A program made the position numbers and the translations under genes. The notes under the pieces were generated by a model, which did no database searches, was not told the origin of the DNA, and saw only the letters and a list, made by a program, of their open reading frames with translations. Source: Methylobacterium aerolatum (GTDB taxonomy: Bacteria; Pseudomonadota; Alphaproteobacteria; Rhizobiales; Beijerinckiaceae). From it: DNA of 64,000 bases. The stretch covers positions 1-64,000 of the forward strand of contig NZ_BPQE01000026.1 in the NCBI RefSeq assembly GCF_022179085.1. Reading direction: 5' to 3'. Below are positions 57,123-64,000 of the stretch, piece by piece (position 1 is the first letter of the stretch; every line of letters begins with the position of its first letter).

Positions 57123-57796
57123 GCGAAGGCCTCCTCGTCCACGAAGTAGCGGCGCAGGGCGGCGGCATCGAGCCCGGCGGAGGGGGCGTCGAGGGCGATC
57201 CGGCCCGCCTCGACCACCACGATGCGGCTGGCATGACTGAGCGCCAGGGAGACGTCGTGCAGCGCCATCACCAGGGTCTCGTGGGTGCGCGCCAGTTCGG
57301 TGAGGACGAGGCCGCCCTGCACCCGGTCGAGGGCGGAGACCGGCTCGTCGGCGAGCAGGACCGGGCGGCCGTTGTAGAGGGCGCGGGCCACCGAGACGCG
57401 CTGCTGCTGCCCGCCGGACAGGGCGCCGGCCCTGTCGCGCAGCCGGTCGGCGAGGCCGACCCGGGCGAGGACGGCCCGCACCGCGTCGAGGTCGGCCCGC
57501 GCCGGCCAGACGAGGGTGCGCAGGTTGTGGGACGTCCGGTTCCGGTCGAGGCGTCCCATGTAGACGTTGTGGAACACCGAGAGGGTTCGGACGAGGGCCG
57601 CCGCCTGCGGCACCAACGCGACGCGCTCGGGGATCTGCGCCTGGATCAGCCCGATCAGGGTGGACTTGCCCGCGCCGGAGCGGCCCATCACGGCGACCCG
57701 CTCGCCCGGATGGACCACGAGGTCGATGCCGTCCAGCACCGCCCGTCCGCCATAGGCGGCCGAGGCGTTCGCGAGGCGGATCGCGGGCTCGGCCAT
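57119..57796 (-). CDS. PhnC-type ABC transporter ATP-binding protein
   Basis: A 225-residue ATPase. Walker [17 protein letters not shown], the Q-loop ALVPQAAALVRTLSVFHNVYMGRLDR (a PhnC-type feature), signature LSGGQQQRVSVARAL, Walker B VLLADEPVSALDRVQG, and switch His in MALHDVSLA. The start MAEPAIRLANAS (57796) is eight bases after the binding-protein stop. Works with the fused permease and the PhnD-type protein. Confidence 0.9.
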   Translation of the reverse strand: MAEPAIRLANASAAYGGRAVLDGIDLVVHPGERVAVMGRSGAGKSTLIGLIQAQIPERVALVPQAAALVRTLSVFHNVYMGRLDRNRTSHNLRTLVWPARADLDAVRAVLARVGLADRLRDRAGALSGGQQQRVSVARALYNGRPVLLADEPVSALDRVQGGLVLTELARTHETLVMALHDVSLALSHASRIVVVEAGRIALDAPSAGLDAAALRRYFVDEEAFA

Positions 57797-57804
57797 GGGC
57801 CGGT

Positions 57805-58710
57805 TCAATCCAGGAGGCCGGTGGAGCGTCCGACCTCGACGAGCGGCTCGTAGGCCGCGTTCGTCACCGGGGTGAACTTCGTACGGCCGAAGGGTTCGAG
57901 GATGGCCGGATCGGTGATGCCGATCAGGGCGGCCTTCAGCTTCTCGGTGAAGCCTGCACCGTAGGTCGCGTCCACGTCGCCGCGCACGGTCCACTGGTAG
58001 TCGGGGAAGGTCGGGCTTTCCCAGATCACCGAGACGGACTTGCCGTCGACCTTGCCGGCCTTGGAATCGAGATCCCAGACCGAGTAGTCGACGGCGCCCA
58101 CCGCGAAGGCGCCGGACTGGACGAGCTGGATGGTGCGGCTGTGGTCGCCCGAGAAGCCGACCCGCTCAAAGACCTGCTCGGGCGTCTGGCCCGGGAAGGC
58201 CTGGCGGATGAAGAACTCGGGCATCAGGCGCCCCGAGGTCGAGGCCCGCGAACCGAAGGTGAAGGTCTTGCCGGCGATAGCCTTGGGGAAGTCGGCGCTT
58301 TTCTGGAGACCCGTCGCGGCGTTGGCGATGAAGTAGGTCTTGAAGGCCGCGTCCTCCGCGCCCTGGGCGATGGCTTGGGAGCCCGGCACGGCCCTGCGGG
58401 CCTGCACGCCGGTGAAGCCCCCGAACCACGCGAGTTGCACTTGCCCATTGGTGAAGGCGGTGACGGCGGCCGGATAGTTCTTCACCGGGATGTAGCGTAC
58501 CGGCACGCCGAGCTTGCCCTCCAGATAGGTCGCGACCTTGCCGAACCGCTCGACGAGGCGGCTCTCGTCCTGGTCGGGGATGCCGGTGAAGACGAAGGGC
58601 TTCGACGGGGCCTGCGCGGCGGCGGGACCGGACACGGCGGCCCCCCAGAGGACGGAGACCGTCGCGAGACGCAAAAGCCAAGCTCGCATCGCTGAAACCA
58701 CTCCCCTCAT
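57805..58710 (-). CDS. PhnD-type periplasmic binding protein (putative selenate/selenite uptake)
   Basis: A 301-residue binding protein. The signal peptide is [34 protein letters not shown] (an internal ATG at 58689 is the alternative start). The mature protein has [76 protein letters not shown], typical of the PhnD/TauA superfamily, and [22 protein letters not shown] subfamily of these proteins linked to SelD is described as putative selenate binding. The divergent selD gene supports that over phosphonate. Confidence 0.85.
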   Translation of the reverse strand: MRGVVSAMRAWLLRLATVSVLWGAAVSGPAAAQAPSKPFVFTGIPDQDESRLVERFGKVATYLEGKLGVPVRYIPVKNYPAAVTAFTNGQVQLAWFGGFTGVQARRAVPGSQAIAQGAEDAAFKTYFIANAATGLQKSADFPKAIAGKTFTFGSRASTSGRLMPEFFIRQAFPGQTPEQVFERVGFSGDHSRTIQLVQSGAFAVGAVDYSVWDLDSKAGKVDGKSVSVIWESPTFPDYQWTVRGDVDATYGAGFTEKLKAALIGITDPAILEPFGRTKFTPVTNAAYEPLVEVGRSTGLLD

Positions 58711-58941
58711 CGACCTTCGTCCGTGCCGGCACAGTCGCGATTCTCGCCCGGCTGGCAACCCGGTGTCCGGCCCGGCCCCCAACGTTCAGGGGCGCCGTCT
58801 CCGGGGCATTCCGGTGCGGGACCCCCTCCCGGCCGGAATCCGACGATGGTACAGGGTGCAGGGTCCCCGTCACTGCGGCGTTTCGCGGCCCAACGGCGGG
58901 TCGGCCTTCCGTCCCCCGCGCGACCCCTCCGGAGGAGCCCG
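58711..58941. promoter_or_regulatory. Divergent region between the selenium transporter and selD
   Basis: About 230 bases shared by both promoters. It contains an inverted repeat attccgg (58808-58814) / ccggaat (58833-58839) with an 18-base spacer, a possible regulator site. GC-rich; boxes not assigned. A GGAGGAG ribosome site precedes selD. Confidence 0.4.
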
Positions 58942-59988
58942 ATGTCCGACGCCCCCGTCCGCCTCAGCACCCTCGCCCATGGCGGCGGCTGCGGCTGCAA
59001 GCTCGATCCGGCCGTGCTGCGCCGGCTCCTGGCAGACCAGCCGGCCGCGGGGCCCTTCGAGCGGCTGCTCGTCGGCAACGAGACGGCCGACGACGCGGCG
59101 GTCTGGGAGCTGGAGGACGGCACCTGCCTCATCGCCACCACCGACTTCTTCACGCCGATGGTGGACGACGCCTTCGATTTCGGCCGTATCGCCGCCACCA
59201 ACGCCATCTCCGACGTCTACGCGATGGGTGGCCGCCCCCTCCTGGCCCTCGCCATCCTCGGGATGCCCGTGGGCAGGATCGCGCCGGAGACGGTCGCCGA
59301 GATCCTGAAGGGCGGGGCGAGCCTCTGCGCCGAGGCCGGAATCCCCGTGGCGGGCGGCCACTCCATCGACACACCCGAGCCGATCTACGGCCTCGCCGTC
59401 ATCGGCACCTGCCGCCGCGGGGAGGTGCGCCGCAACGCCGACGCGCGGCCGGGCGACGCGCTGATCCTGACGAAGCCGCTCGGCGTCGGCGTCTACTCGG
59501 CGGCGATCAAGCGCGAAATCCTGCCGGAGGGCGGCTACGCCGACTTCATCGCGACGACGACGCGGCTGAACCGCATCGGACCGGACCTCGCGCGGGACCC
59601 CGCCGTGCACGCGATGACCGACGTCACCGGCTTCGGCGTGCTCGGCCACGGGCTCGAACTGGCCCGGGGCGCTGGCCTGACCCTGGAGATCGCCGCCGAC
59701 GCCCTGCCGCTGCTCCCGGCGGCCGAGGCCCTCGTCCGGGACGGGGCGGTGACGGGCGCCTCGCACCGCAACTGGGCGGCCTTCGGCGAGGCCGTGGACC
59801 TGCCGGAGGGGTTTCCCGATTGGCGGCGCCACCTGCTCACCGATCCGCAGACCTCGGGCGGGTTGCTCGTCTCCTGTGAGGCGGAGGCCGCCGGGGGGAT
59901 CCTGGCGCGGATCCGCGAGGCCGGCTTCGCCCAGGCCGCCCTCATCGGGCGCACGGCGGCGGGCCCCGCGCGGGTGCGGATCGCCTGA
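58942..59988 (+). CDS. selD: Selenide, water dikinase SelD
   Basis: A 348-residue enzyme making selenophosphate from selenide and [14 protein letters not shown] contains the catalytic cysteine (not selenocysteine: the codon is TGC) and lysine. [56 protein letters not shown] and [16 protein letters not shown] are the nucleotide-binding blocks; [12 protein letters not shown] is at the C-terminus. No selA, selB, selC or ybbB/selU gene lies in the window, so whether selenium goes to selenocysteine or to selenouridine in tRNA cannot be decided. Confidence 0.95.
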   Translation: MSDAPVRLSTLAHGGGCGCKLDPAVLRRLLADQPAAGPFERLLVGNETADDAAVWELEDGTCLIATTDFFTPMVDDAFDFGRIAATNAISDVYAMGGRPLLALAILGMPVGRIAPETVAEILKGGASLCAEAGIPVAGGHSIDTPEPIYGLAVIGTCRRGEVRRNADARPGDALILTKPLGVGVYSAAIKREILPEGGYADFIATTTRLNRIGPDLARDPAVHAMTDVTGFGVLGHGLELARGAGLTLEIAADALPLLPAAEALVRDGAVTGASHRNWAAFGEAVDLPEGFPDWRRHLLTDPQTSGGLLVSCEAEAAGGILARIREAGFAQAALIGRTAAGPARVRIA

Positions 59989-60021
59989 CCGGGGGACGGC
60001 GGGGGGGCCGGCGACTCGCTA

Positions 60022-60798
60022 TCAGGGCGTTGCCGCGGAGCCCGCGAGCAGGCCACCGTCGATGGTGATCTCGGTGCCGGTAATGTAGGTCGCCTCGTCG
60101 GAGGCGAGCAGCACGGCCGTCGCCGCGACCTCCTCGGGCAGGCCGAACCGCTTCAGGGGCGTGTCGGCGACCAGGGCGGCCATCCGGTCCGACCGCCCGG
60201 GATCGCTGCCCAGCATCGGCTCCCAGATCGGTGTCAGGATGGCGGCCGGATGGATCGAGTTGCAGCGGATCGCCCAGCCCTGTTGCGCGCAGTAGAGCGC
60301 CACCGACTTGGTGTGGTTGCGGATCGCCGCCTTGGACGAGGCGTAGGCGGCTGCGAGGGGAATGCCCACGAGCCCCGAGCGCGACGAGAGGTTGATGATC
60401 GAGCCCGCGCCGCGTGCCTTCATCGCGCCGATGGCGTAGCGGCACCCGAGGAAGGTGCCGTCGAGGTTGATCCGGTGGACCGCCCGCCAATCCTCCAGCG
60501 CCGCGCGTTCCGGATCGTGTGCGACCGGACCGTCCTCGAAACCTGTGACACCGGCGTTGTTGACCACGACGTCGGCCTGCGGAACGAGGCGCGCCAAGCG
60601 GTGCCAGTCGGCCTCCTCGGCGACGTCCACCGTCTCGAAGCGGCAACCGATCGCGGCCGCCGCCGCCGTTCCCGCCGCCGTGTCGCGGTCGGTGGCCACC
60701 ACGCGGGCGCCCTCCGCGTGGAAGCGGGCCGCGATCGCGAAGCCGATGCCCCGCGCGGCTCCGGTGACGATGCAAACCTTGTCGGCCAACCGTGACAT
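60022..60798 (-). CDS. Short-chain dehydrogenase/reductase
   Basis: A 258-residue classical [18 protein letters not shown] is the nucleotide-binding motif, NNAG is in [10 protein letters not shown], the catalytic Ser is in [10 protein letters not shown] and the Tyr-x-x-x-Lys in [31 protein letters not shown] ends it. NAD preference is suggested by DRDT after the second strand. The substrate is unknown. It lies downstream of, and co-directional with, the AraC regulator gene at 60862-61929. Confidence 0.85.
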   Translation of the reverse strand: MSRLADKVCIVTGAARGIGFAIAARFHAEGARVVATDRDTAAGTAAAAAIGCRFETVDVAEEADWHRLARLVPQADVVVNNAGVTGFEDGPVAHDPERAALEDWRAVHRINLDGTFLGCRYAIGAMKARGAGSIINLSSRSGLVGIPLAAAYASSKAAIRNHTKSVALYCAQQGWAIRCNSIHPAAILTPIWEPMLGSDPGRSDRMAALVADTPLKRFGLPEEVAATAVLLASDEATYITGTEITIDGGLLAGSAATP

Positions 60799-60861
60799 GA
60801 TGCTCCCTGACCGTCGTCGGGACCACGATGCGTGCTCCTCCGGTCCCCCGAAGCTTGCCCG

Positions 60862-61929
60862 CTACCGGCCCTGCCCACGATAGGCGCCGGGGTTCACGCC
60901 GGTCCACTTGCGGAAGGCGCGGAAGAAGGAGCTCGCCTCCGAGAAGCCCGCCGCCCCGGCGACGGCCGAGAGGCTGAGGGTCGTCGTGCGCAGGAGATGC
61001 ACGGCGATCTCCTTGCGCACGATGTCCTTGATCTCCTGAAAGGATTGCCCCTCCGCCTCGATGCGACGGCGGAGGGTGGAGGCCGACAGGTCGAAGCGGC
61101 GGGCGACCTCGTCGAAGTCGGGCCACGCATCGGGGTCGAGGGAGCGCAGCAGCGACTTGATCGTCGCCACCGTGCCGGCATCGTTGCGGTACTTGACGAG
61201 GATGTTCGCGGGCGCCCGCTGCAGGAAGGCGTCGCGGTCGGCCTTGGTCGCCCGCACCGGCCGGTCGAGGACGCGGCTCGCCACGATGAGGCGGTTCTCC
61301 GCCTGCCCGAAGCGGATCTCGTCCGAGAACAGCACCCGGTAGTCCGCGCAGAAATCCGGCGCCGCCGGCACGACGTCGATGGCGAGCACGGGGATTCGCT
61401 GGCGCACCAGGAAACACATCAGGCCGTGGATGATCAGCCAGTAGGCGAAGTAGGTGAAGGGGCGCTGGAAATCGCGGGAGGTCGGCAGGGTCAGGTAGGC
61501 GACGTCGTCCTCCTCGGTGAGGCGGCCGGTCATGCCGTCGAGCATCAGCGAGAAGAAGTTGAGGGCGAGGTGGACCGCCTCGCGCAGGGTCTCGCAGTTG
61601 AGGGCCGCCCGGCTGACGAAGGCGAAGCTTCCCACCCGCATCGGGCGGGGGTTCATGCAGAAGAACTCGTCGCCCGTTTCCTCGGCGGTGTCGAGCCAGA
61701 TAGCGGCGTATTGCTCCACCGAGATGCGGCCCCCGTCGTCGGCGAGATCGGCGAGCGAGACGCCGTGCCGCCGCAGGAGTTCGACCGGCATGCCGTGGCG
61801 CCCCGCGATGTCGCACAGCGCCTCGCGCAGCAGGCGCATGGAGATCGTGCCGCGATCCTCCAGTCGGCGCCCCTCGGCGGCGCTCCTGAACGTGTCAAAA
61901 GCGTCAAGCATTGTGACGGATGCGGTCAT
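60862..61929 (-). CDS. AraC-family transcriptional regulator (arabinose-binding-like sensor)
   Basis: A 355-residue activator. The N-terminal about 200 residues are the 'Arabinose_bd'-type sensor of the OruR/ArgR group (LLREALCDIAGRHGMPVELLRRHGVSLADLAD ... RQRIPVLAIDVVPAAPDFCADYRVLFSDEIRFGQAENRLI). The C-terminal two HTHs show FDLSASTLRRRIEAEGQSFQEIKDIVRKEIAVHLLR and LSAVAGAAGFSEASSFFRAFRKWTGVNPGAYR. Divergent from the binding-protein gene at 62117, which it may control. Confidence 0.88.
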   Translation of the reverse strand: MTASVTMLDAFDTFRSAAEGRRLEDRGTISMRLLREALCDIAGRHGMPVELLRRHGVSLADLADDGGRISVEQYAAIWLDTAEETGDEFFCMNPRPMRVGSFAFVSRAALNCETLREAVHLALNFFSLMLDGMTGRLTEEDDVAYLTLPTSRDFQRPFTYFAYWLIIHGLMCFLVRQRIPVLAIDVVPAAPDFCADYRVLFSDEIRFGQAENRLIVASRVLDRPVRATKADRDAFLQRAPANILVKYRNDAGTVATIKSLLRSLDPDAWPDFDEVARRFDLSASTLRRRIEAEGQSFQEIKDIVRKEIAVHLLRTTTLSLSAVAGAAGFSEASSFFRAFRKWTGVNPGAYRGQGR

Positions 61930-62116
61930 TGCTGGGCGCCCCCCTTCACCGCGACACTCGATACAGCTCCGTCACGGCCCCAAGAAGGGTCGGGCGGAGT
62001 CTCCGGGCGACAAACGTCTCAAAGCGCCGCCTGCATCCCCGCGACGGGGGAGGGCGGCCGTCTCCCGGATGACGCCAGGACGGACGCCGCGAACGACGGC
62101 ACGACGGGAGGAAGCA

Positions 62117-63334
62117 ATGCGCAAGGGAGCATGGCTCGGAGCCATGATGATCGCGGCCGGCCTCGGCCCCACCGCGCCTGCACGGGCGCAACTGTCCGGC
62201 GACGGGGTCAAGGTCGGGGTCCTGACGGACCAGAGTTCGATCTACTCCGACATCGCGGGCAAGGGCTCGGCGGTGGCGGCCAAGCTCGCCATCGAGGATT
62301 TCGGCAAGACCGTCCTCGGGCGGCCCATCGAGCTCGTCACCGCCAACCACCAGGCCAAGGTCGATATCGGCTCCGGGCTCGCCAAGGAGATGTTCACCCG
62401 CGACGGGGTCGACGTCATCGTCGACATCTCGCACTCGGCCGTGAGCCTCGCCGTGCAGGAGGTCGCCCGGGACGCCAACAAGCTCGTGATGCATGTCGGC
62501 TCGGCCCATGCCGACCTGTACGGCTCGGCCTGCTCGCCCAACGGCGTGCTCTGGCTCTACGACACCTACACGCTGGCCAACGGCATGTCCCGGGCGCTCA
62601 TCAAGGAGGGCGGCGACACGTGGTTCTTCGTGACCGCCGACTACGCCTTCGGCCACTCGATGCAGGCGCAGATGACGCGCATCGTCGGCGAGCTCGGCGG
62701 CAAGGTCCTCGGCTCCGTCCGGCACCCGATCAATTCCAGCGACTTCTCCTCCTTCCTGCTCCAGGCCCAGGCCTCGGGGGCGAAGGTGATCGGCCTCGCC
62801 AACGTCGCGGGCGACACGGCGAACGCCATCAAGCAGGCGGGTGAGTTCGGGCTCACCCAGGGCGGGCAGAAGCTCGCCGCGCTGATCTTCTACATCCAGA
62901 CCGCCAAGGCGATCGGCCCCGAACTCGGCCAGGGCCTCCAGTTCCTCACCGGCTACTACTGGGACAGGGACGAGGCGAGCCGCGCCTTCGCGCAGCGCTT
63001 CCAGGCGCAGATGGACGGGGCGATGCCCTCGCAGATCCAGGCCGGCACCTACAGCGCCACCCTCCATTACCTGCGCAGCGTCGCGGCGGCCGGCACGGAC
63101 GAGCCGGCGGCGGTGATGAAGGCGATGCGCGCCGCGCCGGTGAACGACTTCTTCGCGGAGGGCGCGACGCTTCGCCCGGACGGGCGCCTGATGAAGGACC
63201 TGTACCTCGCGGAGATGAAGAAGCCCTCCGAGGTGAAGGGGCCCTGGGACCTCCTGAAGATCGTCCGGCGCCTGCCGGCGGCGGACATCATCCGCCCGGT
63301 GGATCAGGGCGGCTGCAAGATGGCGGAGCGCTAG
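62117..63334 (+). CDS. Branched-chain amino acid-type ABC transporter substrate-binding protein
   Basis: A 405-residue LivK-like periplasmic protein. MRKGAWLGAMMIAAGLGPTAPARAQ is a signal peptide; an excellent GGGAGGAA ribosome site fixes this start inside a longer open frame. VKVGVLTDQSSIYSDIAGKGSAVAAKLAIEDFGKTVLGRPIEL is the type 1 periplasmic-binding N-terminus, and GDTWFFVTADYAFGHSMQAQMTRIV the second-domain block. The ligand is unlikely to be an amino acid: the group includes aromatic and short-chain acid binders. No permease genes appear in the window. Confidence 0.88.
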   Translation: MRKGAWLGAMMIAAGLGPTAPARAQLSGDGVKVGVLTDQSSIYSDIAGKGSAVAAKLAIEDFGKTVLGRPIELVTANHQAKVDIGSGLAKEMFTRDGVDVIVDISHSAVSLAVQEVARDANKLVMHVGSAHADLYGSACSPNGVLWLYDTYTLANGMSRALIKEGGDTWFFVTADYAFGHSMQAQMTRIVGELGGKVLGSVRHPINSSDFSSFLLQAQASGAKVIGLANVAGDTANAIKQAGEFGLTQGGQKLAALIFYIQTAKAIGPELGQGLQFLTGYYWDRDEASRAFAQRFQAQMDGAMPSQIQAGTYSATLHYLRSVAAAGTDEPAAVMKAMRAAPVNDFFAEGATLRPDGRLMKDLYLAEMKKPSEVKGPWDLLKIVRRLPAADIIRPVDQGGCKMAER

Positions 63335-63380
63335 GCAGAGACGGCGCGGGGCCGGGCGGGACGACCGCCCGGCCCCGCGC

Positions 63381-64000
63381 TCACGCCGCCAGCGCCCGGC
63401 TGATCACCATGCGCTGGACGTCGCTCGTCCCCTCGTAGATCTGGCAGACGCGCACGTCGCGATAGATCTGCTCGACGCCGTAATCGGCGAGGTAGCCGTA
63501 GCCGCCGTGGATCTGGATGGCGTCGGAGCAGACCCGCTCCGCCATCTCGGAGGCGAAGAGCTTGGCCATCGCGGCCTCCTTGGCGCAGGGCAGGCCGGCG
63601 TCCCGCAGGCGCGCCGCGTTGAGCACCAGTTGCCGCGCCGCCTCGATCCGGGTCGCCATGTCGGCGAGGCGGAAGGCCACCGCCTGGTGGCCGGTCAGCG
63701 GCTTGCCGAAGGTCTCGCGCTCGCCCGCGTAGCGGAGCGCCGCCTCGAAGGCGGCCCGCGCCATGCCGACGGCCTGGGACGCGATGCCGATGCGCCCCCC
63801 TTCGAGGTTGGCGAGCGCGATGCGCATGCCCTGGCCCTCCTCCCCGAGCATCAGGTCCGGCGTCAGAAACATGTCCTCGAACACGATCTGCGCCGTATCC
63901 GAGCAGCGCTGCCCGAGCTTGTGCTCCAAGGAGGCCACCACGTAGCCGGGCGTGCCGGTCGGCACGATGAAGGCCGAGATGCCCCGGCGCCCGGCCTCCG
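63381..64000 (-). CDS. Acyl-CoA dehydrogenase, 3' part (runs off the window)
   Basis: The C-terminal 206 or so residues of an acyl-CoA dehydrogenase, open to the window edge. [47 protein letters not shown] and [46 protein letters not shown] contain the FAD and substrate helices and the catalytic-type glutamate in YEGTSDVQ. The N-terminus lies beyond base 64000 on this strand. Convergent with the binding-protein gene, consistent with a catabolic cluster. Confidence 0.9.
   Translation of the reverse strand, partial: EAGRRGISAFIVPTGTPGYVVASLEHKLGQRCSDTAQIVFEDMFLTPDLMLGEEGQGMRIALANLEGGRIGIASQAVGMARAAFEAALRYAGERETFGKPLTGHQAVAFRLADMATRIEAARQLVLNAARLRDAGLPCAKEAAMAKLFASEMAERVCSDAIQIHGGYGYLADYGVEQIYRDVRVCQIYEGTSDVQRMVISRALAA

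Noticed and set aside
55539-58710. Phosphonate uptake system in the strict sense
   Set aside because: No C-P lyase, phosphonatase or phosphite genes nearby, and selD is divergent; a selenium role fits better, though unproven.
58942-59988. Selenocysteine-containing SelD
   Set aside because: The active-site codon in HGGGCGCK is TGC (Cys), not TGA.

Overview
The window is high-GC DNA from an alphaproteobacterium. Gene content (short ProS without the bacterial editing insert, MmcB, a CGFS glutaredoxin/BolA/PurL row, separate glyQ and glyS) and dispersed palindromes starting 'cgtcattgcgagc...' suggest Hyphomicrobiales, most likely Methylobacterium/Methylorubrum. The genus is inference; nothing here is an rRNA or other decisive marker.

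Layout. 1-1285: a low-GC foreign-looking membrane ORF and a 90-bp inverted-repeat element in otherwise gene-poor DNA. 1286-4528: a double-PilZ protein facing a motA-motB stator pair, then a small conserved ORF. 4700-12800: a small ORF, then proS-lolC-lolD, a 34-residue membrane peptide and dnaE. 12934-18797: mostly minus strand: a secreted protein, monothiol glutaredoxin, BolA, purL and recQ. 18878-19512: a vapBC toxin-antitoxin pair. 19520-27229: a complete C4 sugar-acid (tetronate) catabolic locus. A minus-strand operon (MFS importer, ltnD, otnI, otnK, denD) diverges from a LacI-type regulator plus otnC. A 16-bp perfect palindrome sits on the -35/spacer of a sigma70-like promoter for the operon. 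27278-37905: glyS, a secreted protein, glyQ, mmcB, a DedA protein, pdxY, a PhzF protein, a Nudix hydrolase and glgX.

38068-55428: a tRNA-Ser(GGA) gene is the target of an integrated element of about 17.3 kb. The last bases of the tRNA (18 bp, 38144-38161) are repeated exactly at 55411-55428, giving attL and attR. Inside are a P4-type integrase preceded by seven RTTCGC hexamers at exact 10-bp phasing, an AlpA-like excisionase, overlapping small genes, a RuvC-like resolvase, a RepA-like hexameric ATPase followed by iteron-like GTGGCGCA repeats, a degenerate XRE regulator, a large terminase, a tail-completion-like protein and a tape-measure-like protein with a lysozyme-like domain. Cargo follows: an S1C protease, secreted and Tat-exported small proteins, a ribbon-helix-helix regulator and a VOC protein. 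No portal, capsid, head protease or tail tube gene is recognisable between terminase and tape measure, so the element is a defective prophage, a satellite, or carries very divergent head genes.

55539-59988: a PhnD/PhnC/fused-PhnE type ABC transporter diverges from selD; the pairing points to selenium-oxyanion rather than phosphonate uptake. 60022-64000: an SDR, an AraC regulator, a LivK-type binding protein and the 3' part of an acyl-CoA dehydrogenase look like the edge of a catabolic cluster.

At least three families of palindromic intergenic repeats (called A, B and C here) recur through the chromosomal part and are absent from the integrated element as far as I could see. All functions are read from sequence motifs and recalled family knowledge; no searches were run.
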